From the NCBI GenBank assembly GCA_014904845.1, contig MU119273.1:133743-197742 (forward strand): DNA of 64,000 nucleotides, in the 5' to 3' direction. The notes beneath the pieces were generated by a model that searched no databases, was not told where the DNA came from, and saw only the letters and a list, made by a program, of their open reading frames with translations. Origin of the DNA: Acephala macrosclerotiorum. Lineage: Eukaryota; Ascomycota; Leotiomycetes; Helotiales; Mollisiaceae. Each line of letters opens with the position of its first letter. Within the stretch, counting starts at the first letter, position 1. Positions 1-11,055 of this stretch are shown one piece after another. Position numbers and translations under genes: made by a program.

Positions 1-18
1 GCCGTTACTGGACAATGT

Positions 19-820
19 TCATTTCTTGCCCTTCTTCTTTCTCATGCTTCCTGTTGCTGCTGGTCCGCCGCCTTCGACCAGAACCGCGTCCTCATCACTT
101 CCCGCCTTGCTGGTCTTTGTTAGAGCACTACTCTCAGCGTCGAGCTCCTTCATGAATTCGTCTTGGATTGCTGCTCGTCTCTTATCCCACCATGCCTTCT
201 CGGACTCGGTCTGTGATTGGATTTCGTCCAGCTTCTGGCGGAACATTGTGTTGGCGGCCATCTCATTTGCAGATTGAAATATCGTTGTTCCCCAGTTTGG
301 TGTGAGAGCATTTGCCTGCCTAAATATTAGCTCGAATCTAATCCTCAGTATCTCGTGCACATACCTCCATAACCACATCCTTAAGCTCTGCCTCCATCTC
401 CTGCTCTGCCCTCAAGAATCGTTGCCAGAGCGCATCCCCAACACTGCCACGTTGCAATAGTGTGCTGCATGCTTGCTTTGCCGTTCTGATCTGAATGATT
501 CGGTGAATGTCCTCCACAGCTCTTTTTAGAAGCGCAGCGCGCAGAACACTGTCTGGAACCTTGACACTCTTCTCATTCCCTTCTTCTGGCTCAAGGTGAA
601 GTAGGGAGAGGTATATGTTTCGTTGCATGTGTGGAGGGAACCATGGCGCAAGAGTTGCAGATTGTGCTGAGAATAGTTAGTACACGTGAATATGCCTTGT
701 GCAGAGTTACTGACCTGCTTTCCGCTTTCTGTAGACTGAGGAGAATGTGATCAAAGAGCCCACCAAAACACCAATGTATGCGAATGGGACAGCGAGTCCA
801 AACCAGTCAATGTCGAACAT
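19..820 (-). CDS. sec66: Sec66-like subunit of the ER Sec62/63 translocon
   Basis: The product is probably the Sec66/Sec71 subunit of the Sec62-Sec63 complex, which supports post-translational protein import into the ER. Three exons are read: 820-715, 666-365 and 315-19. Both introns are GT-AG and the phases join cleanly. The N-terminus (MFDIDWFGLAVPFAYIGVLV) gives one hydrophobic segment followed directly by a basic YRKRKA stretch, as expected for a single-span membrane protein with a cytosolic domain. The next exon contains PWFPPHMQRN, typical of the family. The C-terminus is lysine-rich and ends in MRKKKGKK. At about 234 residues it has the usual length for the fungal protein. The start at 820 was chosen because it places the membrane segment at the N-terminus. 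The gene is divergent from npl4, sharing about 500 bp. Assignment is from recognised family features, not a database search. Confidence 0.85.
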
Positions 821-1322
821 CGTGACAGTATTGAAAGCCCTCCTCAGTGTCCTGGCTGTGACGGCTGATACTGTCTCGAGAATGCGATCTTAAATCCGAA
901 TCTGAGTCTTAGAGGTTTGGTCGGAATGGCGAAAGAAATAGTTCGGCACTCCAGAGCTACTCGCACGAAAGTGTTCTTCGCAATTATTTCTCATGAGGCC
1001 AAGTATTGCCTTTCTCGGCCGCTAAAATTAACCTTGAAAGCCGACCAGAGCACCCCTGCTCATTCAACCGGAGCTAAGACCAGGCGGCCACGCGTGAATC
1101 GCAATCTGAACTGGCATAGAGGAGAGCTCTCTGCAGCTTTCTTTCCACTTCTGCGAGACCATATTTGCCCCTCATTTTTCAGCGTTAGATCTTAGGACTC
1201 CCATTACTCATACATTCTCTATTAGCCTGGACCACTTTCGCTCATCTGAATTATACTTGAGGTCTACAAAGAACATCTTCCACCATCAGAGTCCCCCACT
1301 ACAACACCAAACAACCGCAACC
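821..1322. promoter_or_regulatory. Divergent promoter region sec66/npl4
   Basis: This 502-bp gene-free stretch separates two genes transcribed away from each other, so it must hold both promoters. No clear TATA box or well-defined operator was seen. A short frame at 917-1195 has no recognisable similarity and is not supported. Confidence 0.5.
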
Positions 1323-3400
1323 ATGTTGCTCCGGTTTAGAGGTCCAGATGCGATGGTACGGGTGACTGTTGAGCCTACAGATACATTTGCGAAGCTTGGG
1401 GAGAAGGTTTGTCAAGGTTTCATGATGCAGTACCAAATTGCTGACCATGCTATAGCTGTCTGAAGTACTCCCTTCAACCGTCGACTTCAATACCCTTACG
1501 CTGTCGCCACAACCCACTGGTGCAGATGGAAAGCTTCTGAGAGAAATCGCCAGGTTCCCGCTCTCACGAATTGGATTGAAGTAGGTCGCGAAGCCTAGAT
1601 CGATGGACAATATCCTAACATTTACTTTTAGGCATGGTGATATGGTATTCATAAACTACAAGCACAAGGAAGCAACACCGAACGGCAACTCGAACGGTGC
1701 CACATATTCTGCGAACGCATCCCAACCCTTCTCCTCCTCGAATCGACTCAACGGAACCGTCGTTCTACCTACCGAAGACGTCCCAGTAATTGCAGAGGCT
1801 TTGAAATCGCCATCAGAAAAGATCAAGAACCCCTGGGAGGTTATCAAGCAATCGGCTGTCGATGATAGATTAGACAAGCAAAGTGGCAAGATTCCTCGGA
1901 AGAAGGACCAGAAGATGTGCAGACACGGAGACAAGGGCATGTGCGATTACTGCATGCCGTTGGAGCCCTTCAACCCGGAATACTTGGCCGAGAAGAAGAT
2001 CAAGAACCTCTCCTTCCACTCACACTTACGGAAAATCAACTCTGCGACGAACAAGCCGGAATTAGGGAGCTCGTTTATGCCACCTCTGACCGAACCATAC
2101 TACAGAGTTAAGAAGGACTGCCCTTCAGGACATCCACAATGGCCGGAGGGTATTTGCACAAAGTGCCAGCCAAGCGCGATCACTTTACAGCCGCAACCTT
2201 TCCGAATGGTCGATCATGTCGAGTTTGCGAATCCAGGTCTGATCGAGAATCTACTCAACTTCTGGCGTCAGGGAGGAGCACAGCGTATGGGGTACTTATA
2301 TGGTCGATATGCTGAGTACACCGAGGTTCCGCTTGGCATCAAGGCTGTCGTTGAAGCTATCTACGAGCCACCTCAAGTCGATGAGATCGACGGCGTTACC
2401 CTCCTTGAGTGGGAAAATGAAAAGGAGATTGACGAGGTTGCGAGATTATGTGGCCTTCAGAAGGTCGGCGTCATCTGGACTGATCTATTGGATTCAGGCG
2501 CAGGTGATGGATCCGTCATCTGCAAGAGACACATCGATTCCTACTTCCTATCGTCCCTCGAAATCACGTTCGCCGCTCGCCTCCAGGCTTTACACCCAAA
2601 ACCTACGAAGTGGAGTGATACTGGCAGATTTGGGTCAAATTTCGTCACATGTGTCGTTTCCGGCGACGAGCAAGGTCAAATCGCAATATCCGCTTACCAA
2701 GTCTCGAATTCAGCTGTCGAAATGGTCAGAGCTGACATTATCGAGCCATCTGCTGATCCCACAGTAATGATCGTTCGAAACGAGGATGACGAAGAATCCG
2801 AGGGCATCACTCGATACATTCCAGAGGCCTTTTATCGCAGAATTAACGAATATGGTAGAAGTGTACAGGAAAATGCAAAGCCATCCTTCCCAGTCGAATA
2901 TCTCCTTGTTACCTTAACCCACGGCTTTCCCCAGGAAGCAAAATCACTCTTCACAGCCAATCCACCAGGCTTCCCTATCGAAAATCGTGCTGTACTTGGC
3001 CAAGACCAACAACTCCAAGATGTTTCGAAACACTTAGGCCTAACCAAAAACAGCAAGCAACAAGACGGCGTCAATGCAGTCTCCGACTTCCATCTCATCT
3101 GCTACCTGCATGGCGTTAGCATTCTGGGCAAGGTAATTCTTCAATTTCTCTCCTCGCATCTCTACCTCCCCATACTAATTCCCACGATAGGAAGAAGAAG
3201 CACTCCTCTGTCGTGTAGCAACACAACACGATCTCGCAGACGCAAACGAGTTAGTAGAGACTGATGGCTGGAGAACGCTCCTAACAATCTTGGAAACGAC
3301 TGGTGAGAGACCCCCCAAAAGACCATCGCCTTCCGATTCAGACGGCGATGGCCCCAGCGAACGCCTTGCTAAGAGGGTTGGCGGGGTAAGGCTAGAATAA
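1323..3400 (+). CDS. npl4: Npl4, ubiquitin-recognition adaptor of Cdc48/p97
   Basis: Npl4 works with Ufd1 to bind ubiquitylated proteins and hand them to the Cdc48 unfoldase, including in ER-associated degradation. Exons are 1323-1406, 1456-1580, 1632-3132 and 3191-3400, giving 639 residues, which fits fungal Npl4. The N-terminus ([18 protein letters not shown]) is the ubiquitin-like UBX fold. A Cys/His zinc module lies near residues 160-185 ([13 protein letters not shown]) and a second near 230-250 ([16 protein letters not shown]). The MPN-like domain starts near 255 ([10 protein letters not shown]...) and continues through GYLYGRY. The last exon adds the conserved tail beginning [15 protein letters not shown] read-through of intron 3 would give a false stop soon after 3132, so the short fourth exon matters. 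It is convergent with the carbamoyl-phosphate synthase gene downstream. Confidence 0.93.
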
Positions 3401-4003
3401 GTGTGAACTGTGTAGGTGCACTTTAGCTTGATCCTCGTGCGATACTAGTGTAGGAAATTTGACTTGACGATGCGATGGAGGCGTAGATTTGGAAGGCGAT
3501 CTAGTCATAAGCTTCGAGTGCTTTCAATGAATGACATGCGAGGATTTTTGAGCTTTGGGAGGTCTGAATGAGATCTGGGTTTCTAGGCGTGGTGCATTTG
3601 TGGCGTTGAAAAGGATGGATGGGTACGTGAGAATGGGTGGGGCATTGCGAGGTGTAGGGGAGCTATTGAGCAAAATTCAATACAGGTACAGATGGCACAT
3701 ACAATGGATCTCAAGCCACACCATAATTTTCTCGTGCAGATGTGAAATCACTCGCTTCAGTTCTACTTCACTTCAATATTGGCGCGTTACATAACCGATG
3801 AACAAGGAGTATCACAAGTTCACAAGCCCTGAGCACATCACGTAAGGTTCAAATGAGTCCAGAAAGAACTTTTGATTCCATATAAGAACATCTAGAAGCT
3901 TTTGTTTACTTCAAATTCCACTGCACCGCTCAACGCAAAGTTTTTAATTTTAATTTCTGAACCAAGGGAACGCCAGAAGATGAGCAAGAGACAAGCCAGT
4001 TAT
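3401..4003. other. Convergent 3' region npl4/cpa2
   Basis: About 600 bp lie between the stop codons of two convergent genes, so the stretch should hold both 3' UTRs. Short frames here (for example 3555-3794) show no family features. Nothing else was seen. Confidence 0.5.
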
Positions 4004-7000
4004 TTACAAGGGCTTGCCACCGATGAAGTCGGACCATCTGCGGACTTCACCTGGGATGCCTTCTTGTCGGGGTAGCTTCTCACTCATGCAGCGGGCGAAG
4101 AGCTCTGCGGTCTGGGGTACATGTTAGTAAATTATTTAGGAGGGATGGAACTTGGGAAGGGTGAATGAAAGGAGGATTTACCTTTGGCTCCATGAACAAT
4201 GGAACACCGAAATCAACTGCGTTACGACGCATCACGTAGTCGACATCCAGAACAGTCTTTCCCCTAGCTTGAGCCAAGTTGAAGACACCACGGATATCAT
4301 ACTTCTGGAATACCTCTCTCAACGCTCTTTTATCCTCCTTAGGAAACTCAATGACGTTGACACTAACGTTGTTCTTAGCAGTCGACTCAAGGAATTGCTT
4401 AACTTCCTTATCAGCAGCATAGAGCTTATAGCCAAGAGGAGAGAGATAATCAACGATAGCAGCAAGAACAGGCTTAGTGATGTCTCCACCGAAAAGGAGA
4501 CCCTCTCCTGGCTCAGGCATGCGGAAGTTCATGGTAGATTGAAGAGAAGCCCAGTAAGCTTCAACAAGATCCTTTCCGAAACAGGCGATTTCACCAGTGC
4601 TGGACATTTCAACGCCCAAGAAGGGGTCGGCACCTGCGAGACGGGTCCAGGAGAATTGAGGAACCTTGGTGGCGACGTAATCGCGCTTGACGGCCATGAG
4701 ATCGGTTGGTTCAGGGACGTCAGTTTCGACGAGAGCCTTGGTAGCGACGTCGATGAAGTTGAGACCGAGAACTTTGCTGACGAAGGGGAATGAGCGAGAG
4801 GCACGGAGGTTACATTCGATGACCTTGAGTGCGGGGAGACCTCCTTCGGGGTCATCGGCTTTGATGATTTGCATGTTGTACGGCCCGCTGATTTTAAAGG
4901 CCTTGGCGACCTTGACGGCGATTTCCTTGACACGGTCCATGGTGGATTGATCCAGAGAGGCGGGTGGCAGGATAAGGGTAGCGTCACCGGAGTGGACACC
5001 AGCTTGTTCAACGTGTTCACTCACTGCGTGGACAATCATTTGGCCGTTGGAAGCGACAGCATCAACGTCGATCTCTTGGGCACCTTCGATAAACTTGGTG
5101 ATAACGACTGGGTGGTCTGGTGAAACGTTGCTGGCAGCCTCAAGCTTGTCCTTAAGGTCGTCCTTGCTGCGAATCACAGTCATGGCGGCACCAGATAAGA
5201 CATAGGATGGTCGGACCTAGTGAAATCAGTAAGATGTTTGAGTGAAGGAGCTGGTTGCTTACAAGGACAGGGTAGTTGACTTCGTCAGCAAAAGCCTCAG
5301 CTTCAGCAACGGAAGTAAGTTCCTTCCAAGCAGGCTGGTCAACTCCAATGGAATCAAGGATTTGAGAGAACTTCTGTCTGTCTTCAGCCTTGTCGATGTC
5401 TTTGGGGTCAGTGCCAAGAATCTTGGCATGGCCGGTTTCTTGCAAGCGGAGAGCGATATTTTGAGGAAGTTGACTGAAAATTGGGTCAGTCAGCTTCACG
5501 GCTTGAAGGTGGATTTAAACTTACCCGCCGACAGAGACGACGATGCCTGAAGAGTTTTCAAGTTCGTGTATGTCGAGAACACGCTCATAGCTCAATTCTT
5601 CGAAGTAGAGTCTATCCGCAGTATCGAAATCTGTGCTGTAAGTCTCCGGGTTGTACAACAAGGAAGTTAGCAATGGTAACAAGTTGCTAACAGAAAAAAA
5701 GCTAAGTCCAAAGGTAAGAAAGTGAGTCCAGGAGTTCAAAGTTGCAATCGTGAGCCACGATGCCCCGAGTTCAGGAGTCCAGAAATGATTTTGAGTTCCA
5801 ACATGTCGATGGTAGACAGGGCAGTACTGATATAACTGAACTATGTCGAAGAGAAGAAGACTGAAGACATTGTGAAGAAAGTACATGCCAGTGGTAGGTA
5901 CGTCCAGAGGAAGGTACGTCCAGAGGGGTGGCATCAACAACTCACCATTTTCGGAAGGGGGAAATCACAGGACGCAACCACATCCAAAGGGAAGATGCGT
6001 CCAGTCAAAAAAGAAAAAAAAAAAAACGCCCAACTTACATTAATCATGAGAGTCTTCTTGCCCATGTCCTTGAGGGCGAGTGTAGCGCTGACTGCGCACC
6101 AGTCAAACTCTACAGAAGAGCCAATTCGATACACTCCGCTGCCTAATATGATGATTCCGTGGTCGTCAAAGGTTACATCGTGGGAGGTAGCATTGTAGGT
6201 TGTATAAAGATAGTTCGTATTAGCTGGGAACTGCAAGAGATTAGTATGCGTTTTAGTAGAATATGAAGATGAATAGTAGCCCCCCTTCCGGAACGAGTGT
6301 CCCCAGAACTTGACGTACCTCTGCGGCAAGAGTATCGATTCTCTTCACAAAGGGAGTGATTCCAAAGTTCTTTCGGCGGGCTCTGACTTCGTCCTCCGTG
6401 CTGCCGATCGAAAAAGCGATCTGCTTATCGCTGAACCCCATCTTCTTGGCCTTCATCATGAGCTCCTTCTTGATACCGTAAAGGCTTCCAATGTCCTCAA
6501 GCTCGTGAGTACAATCGACAATGTTCTGCAGCTTGTACAAGAACCACTTGTCAATCTTGCTCAATTCGTGAACGCGGTCGACGGTATAATTCTCGTGGAG
6601 CATTGCTTGACCAACAGCCAACCATCGGCGGTCGGTTGGGTTAGCCAACTCGAAATCAAGATCATCAAACTTGCCGCCTTGGAAACCGATAAATCGAGGA
6701 TCGACTTGGCGGATAGCTTTCTGAATAGACTCTTCGAAAGTTCTACCAATTGCCATGACTTCTCCGACAGACTTCATGGCACTTCCAATGTCACGCTTTA
6801 CGTGCTGGAACTTGGCCAGATCCCAGCGAGGAATCTTTGTGACAATGTAGTCCAAAGATGGCTCGAAGTTAGCAGTAGTAGTCTTGGTGACAGCGTTTGG
6901 TAATTCGGGCAGGGTGTGACCAAGGCCAATCTTTGCAGCAGTGTAAGCAAGAGGGTACCCAGTGGCCTTGGAAGCAAGAGCAGATGAACGAGAAAGACGA

Positions 7001-8359
7001 GCGTTGACTTCAATGACACGGTAGTCAAGTCCGTCTGGCTGTAAAGCATACTGAACGTTACACTCGCCCACCACACCCAAGTGACGGACGATCTTGATAG
7101 CAGCAGACCGAAGCATGTGATATTCCTCGTCGCTCAAAGTTTGACTAGGAGCAACGACAATGGAATCACCGGTATGAATACCGAGAGGGTCGAAGTTCTC
7201 CATGTTGCAGACAGTGATGCAATTGTTACTTGCATCACGGACAACCTCATACTCAACTTCCTTCCAGCCCTTGAGAGATTTCTCAACCAAGATCTGGGGG
7301 GACAAAGTAAGAGATCTTGCAGACAAGTTTCGAAGCTCCTCTTCATTGTTGGCAAAACCAGAACCAAGACCTCCAAGGGCATATGCGGCTCGGACGATAA
7401 TTGGGTATCCAATTCCCTTGGCGGCCTCCAATGCCTCGTCCACAGTGCCTACGGCAATCGACTGAGCAATTGGAATGTTGATCTCGCCAAGAGCCTTTGC
7501 GAAGAGATCTCTATCTTCGCTAGTCTCAAGGGTCTTGATGCTCGTACCCAACACCTTGACTCCGTACCGCTCGAAAATGCCCATACGCTCCATTTGCACA
7601 CCAAGGTTAAGGGCCGTCTGCCCACCGAAGGTGAGGAAGATTCCATCTGGTCTTTCTCTCTCAATAACATATGTGACATATTCTGGAGTGACTGGAAGGT
7701 AGTAGACTTCATCTGAGAGAACGTGGGCGGTTTGCTGTCAAATTATCACAGTCAGTTTTACTCTGTTGTATATTTAGAGAGAAGCCATGGAATTGATACA
7801 CTTACAATGGTAGCAATGTTGGGGTTAATGAGCACGGACGCAACACCAGCCTCTTCAAGCGGTGTTAGCTAGTGATTAGTATTGGGAGAGAATAGAGACG
7901 TGCCTTTTAGTGCCTTTAATGCTTGGCTGCCTAGATGTGAAGACGTCAGTACGGTTCTACTCAGGTTGGTATAGACCCGAAGCTATTCCCAGAGTGACTC
8001 ATGCCCCCAAGGGAATATCTGGACTGACCTGAGTAATCGAACTCTCCAGCTTGACCAATACTCAATCCACCACTTCCAATGACCAAAACCTTCTTCACAT
8101 CCACAGGATTTGCAGCTCCCTTTATAAATCCACTTTGTATGTATGCTTCGGCATTTGGTGCAGTCTGAGACTGATTCTTGTAGACGATTGAGCTAGAGAG
8201 AAGACGGATAGACCTGGCAGTCTTCGCAGCTGGGACTGGGCTTCTAGCATAGAGGCATTGAGCAGAGGCTCGAGTCGTAAAATTCCTGATGGCAGGTGCT
8301 CTGACCTGGCGGGGGAGGGATGAGCATGTCCGCCCTGCAATGCGGGAGGAGAGAGCCAT
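4004..8359 (-). CDS. cpa2: Arginine-specific carbamoyl-phosphate synthase, large chain (mitochondrial)
   Basis: The enzyme makes carbamoyl phosphate from bicarbonate, ATP and ammonia supplied by the small glutaminase chain, and feeds ornithine-to-citrulline conversion. Nine exons are read: 8359-8029, 7930-7904, 7852-7806, 7734-6319, 6230-6039, 5655-5525, 5473-5263, 5216-4182 and 4111-4004. They give 1165 residues, the normal length. The first ~50 residues are Arg/Ser/Ala-rich with few acids, which suggests a mitochondrial presequence. Two ATP-grasp halves follow; [21 protein letters not shown] opens the first and the NPET motif lies early in the second. The C-terminus is the MGS-like regulatory domain ending DFIGGKPL. 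No aspartate transcarbamylase or glutaminase domain is attached, so this is the arginine enzyme, not Ura2. Two introns are odd: 7903-7853 is GC-AG, and 6038-5656 (383 nt) appears to end in TG. Confidence 0.93.
5656..6038 (-). other. Long intron of cpa2 with apparent GT...TG borders
   Basis: The exon before it ends GKKTLMIN followed by GTAAGT. The next conserved residues, [10 protein letters not shown], begin at 5655, directly after ...TGCTAACTTCCTTGTTG. The branch site TGCTAAC is ideal and correctly spaced, but the expected AG is TG. At 383 nt the intron is four to eight times longer than its neighbours. It also holds a 16-bp tandem duplication and repeated GAGTCCA/GAGTTCA motifs. Confidence 0.7.
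5896..5927. repeat. 16-bp tandem duplication inside the cpa2 intron
   Basis: Two adjacent 16-bp units (5896-5911 and 5912-5927) share aggtacgtccagagg and differ only at their last base. Confidence 0.9.
7995..8001. promoter_or_regulatory. TGACTCA (Gcn4/CPC1-type site) in intron 1 of cpa2
   Basis: A perfect TGACTCA lies in the first intron of an arginine-pathway gene. Gcn4/CPC1 factors bind TGA(C/G)TCA to activate amino-acid biosynthesis genes. By chance about eight such 7-mers are expected in 64 kb, so the call rests on context. Confidence 0.35.
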
Positions 8360-9458
8360 TGTGTGAATCTACAGCTTCAATTGAAAGTGAAAACACCCAA
8401 TTAAGCCTCCACAACAGTTTTGAAGCTCGACGCGCTTTCTAGAAGTGTTCTGACTGTCTTTTGACGACGAGAATTCAAGGTGCCGATCGTCACGTATCGT
8501 CTTCGGTGGCCTAATTCCCTCGCGGTGTAGATAAAAAAAATAGCTTCTGATAACAAAGAGGCGAGAAAAACCCAAATTAAGTTTGGAGTTTAGAGGGTTC
8601 AAAGTCCCGCAACATTGTAGACGAAGGGGTGATGGCAGAGAGAGTAACTGTCGAGATGGAGTCACTGTTGGAAAGAAGAAGTTTGTGGTTTTGCAAGGCC
8701 ACCTGCGGGTAGGAATAATTTTTTTAGTGGGGAACATAATTTTTCGTCTTCTGACCCAAAGGTATTCAAGGGCAAGCTCTTACGGCGGTGACTAGACCAA
8801 TTATAGCTGTGGCACGCAATTGAACCTTGGTAGAAGAGAATCTTCGTCCTACGACTGCAGACTTGTGGAATGGGTAAATGAGGGGCACTTCATGTGAGCA
8901 GGCAAGCTTTGAAGTTTTTGCTGCTTGCATGTGCGGCGGGACGTGAGACCAATCGCGGAAGTGCTCAGGGGAGGCAACGAAGTTAGGCACATGCTGATCA
9001 ATTAATATGCACCCAGCATGGCAGGCTCCCAGAAGATTTCCTAGCGAATTCGGGACCTAAAAGTGAAGGTATTGGTTCTGTCAACAAATGAAACGTCATC
9101 TTGGTTTCATGAATTTGAACCGCTGATATTTGTCTGCCTCCCATGAACTGTTTTGAGAGAGGCATTTCAAAAATCTCTCCCTTGCTGAATATTGGCAATA
9201 TGTCATGTTATGGGCCGAAATGTACGGCACTGGCAGTGCGACAATCGAATGTTATGATGAGCCACAACGTCAGGGGTATAGATCACGCAGAAAAGAGCCA
9301 CGTCCAGCAGTATTTTGGGTCTCATTGTGCCATTTTCGCAACCATCGAAATATCTCGATCTACGTCTTCTCTAGCCTAACTGCCGGGTTGCGTTCTATGA
9401 AGGCAAGGCTAGAAAGTCTGTCAGCGCATAAAAAATGGGGATGAGAGATGGTGAGAAC
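8360..9458. other. Intergenic region upstream of cpa2
   Basis: About 1.1 kb between the cpa2 start and the end of the phenylalanyl-tRNA synthetase gene should hold the cpa2 promoter and the 3' UTR of its neighbour. Open frames here (8369-8737, 9143-9379, 9205-9444) show no recognisable domain and no splice-consistent extension. Nothing else was seen. Confidence 0.4.
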
Positions 9459-11055
9459 CTACTCTACTTTATGGCCAAGTAACTCTCGTATGTTGTTAAC
9501 TTTGTACTTGATCATCGTGGGTCTTTCCAGACTCAATCCCCAACCAAAAACCCTCATGTCCTTGGGTAAGCCCATAGACTCCAGCATCTCAGGTCTGAAC
9601 ATCCCACTATTTCCAATTTCAACTAGCTTGTTCAGTCCTTTGTGGAAACTGAAGATCTCCATACTCGGCTCAGTGTACGGGTTGTAAGCAGGTTTGAATC
9701 TTAAGTCCTCAATGCCCATCTTAGAGAAGAAGATTTGCATGAATTCCATCAGGCCACCCAACGATAGACCATAGTCTGCAATGACACCTTCGACTTGGTG
9801 GAACTCAGCGAGATGAGTGGCATCGACAGTCTCATTACGGAAAACACGATCGATGGAGAAGTACCGAGCTGGGGGTGGTCGTCCGTCGGGACCCTTCTGA
9901 GAGGCTAGCTTATGAAGCATGGCGGTTGAGATAGCGGTGGTATGAGTTCGGAGAACAAGGCGTAAAGACTCCTCTTCAGCCCAAGGATATCTGTAGCCAA
10001 TGGAACCGTACTTGCCCTTTTCATGGACGTCCTGTACGTTCTTCCAGTAAGCTTCATAATCAGCCTTGTCATCTTCCGTCTCGGCATGTGGTTTATCTGC
10101 TAGTTTGGGATCTGATATGTAGAAGGTGTCCTGAAGGTCACGAGCCGGATGTTGCTGTGGTACGAAGAGCGCGTCGAAGTTCCAGAAACCGGTCTCGACG
10201 AAACGGTTGGTCGGCATCTCCTCGAAACCCATTTCAAAGAAGATCTGTCTGAATTCGTGGCGGACTTTATTCAGGGGATGTAGCGCACCAGCATTTTGAT
10301 CTGATCCGAGAGATTTGAAGTTGTAAGGCTTGAAAGCCGCAGTTTTCCATGCTCCCCTAGGTCGGTTAGATATGTAGTGTAGGAGCGAGAGTATTGCTTA
10401 CGAGGCAAGCATGTCGGCCGTCAGGTCTGTTTCCTCCTTCACCATCTCAAGCGCGAACTTAGGTCCTTTACGGATTTTGTAGCTGATGACCTTCTGAATT
10501 TTGACCAGTTTTCTCTTCTTTAGTTCCGTGACAACCTTGGGATCTGGATGCCTCCGCGTCTTCGAAATAATCTGAAGCTGTTCTCGCGTAACGTCTTGTA
10601 TCGAGTCGGTCTGCCAATAGTTAATCCAGAAGCTGTCACGGAGGAAGACTCTAGCATACTGATGCTACCAATTTGCCATCCTTTCCTTTAGCAATCCACT
10701 TTGATTTGAATGCCTTGCCTTGCCCCAGCTTTGCGACATTCTTGTCTCCAACAGCTACCTCCAGTTCCTGAACTGAGAGACCATTCATGGCCTTTCGCAA
10801 AGCCTCAAAAACTCGCGCTTCATGACTGCCATTGGCCTCGATTTCTACCGCCTCGGGTTCTAATATTGCCTCCTCTCTGTCAATCGTTTCATATGTGATC
10901 ATCGAACGCGATCCGAGGCGATCGAGGGCACTCTTGACGTCCGCTGACTTGTAAAGAGGAAAGGCTTGGGAGGACAGAATAGGTTCGGATTTTGACAGCT
11001 CGAGAAGGATTTCGGAGGGCAAATCGCCCGTTGGACCATTTTCATTGCTCGCCAT
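9459..11055 (-). CDS. frs2: Phenylalanine--tRNA ligase alpha subunit, cytosolic
   Basis: This class II synthetase subunit charges tRNA-Phe as an alpha2-beta2 enzyme in the cytosol and carries the catalytic core. Exons are 11055-10660, 10610-10402 and 10356-9459, giving 500 residues, the usual eukaryotic alpha length. The N-terminal region has winged-helix-like tRNA-binding segments (for example [16 protein letters not shown]). The catalytic domain includes [20 protein letters not shown] (motif 1 region), [29 protein letters not shown] (motif 2) and [14 protein letters not shown] (motif 3, with the ATP-binding Arg). The start MASNEN at 11055 was preferred; an in-frame ATG at 11076 would add seven residues (MRKSSKT). 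A TGAGTCA element lies 70 bp upstream of the chosen start. Confidence 0.93.

Noticed and set aside
4152..4793. 213-codon forward frame
   Set aside because: It lies antisense to the cpa2 coding sequence and is a shadow of it.
5521..5940. Coding extension through the cpa2 intron (in-frame 60+ residues before YNPET)
   Set aside because: It would insert unrelated residues into a conserved catalytic motif; the branch site and donor support an intron instead.
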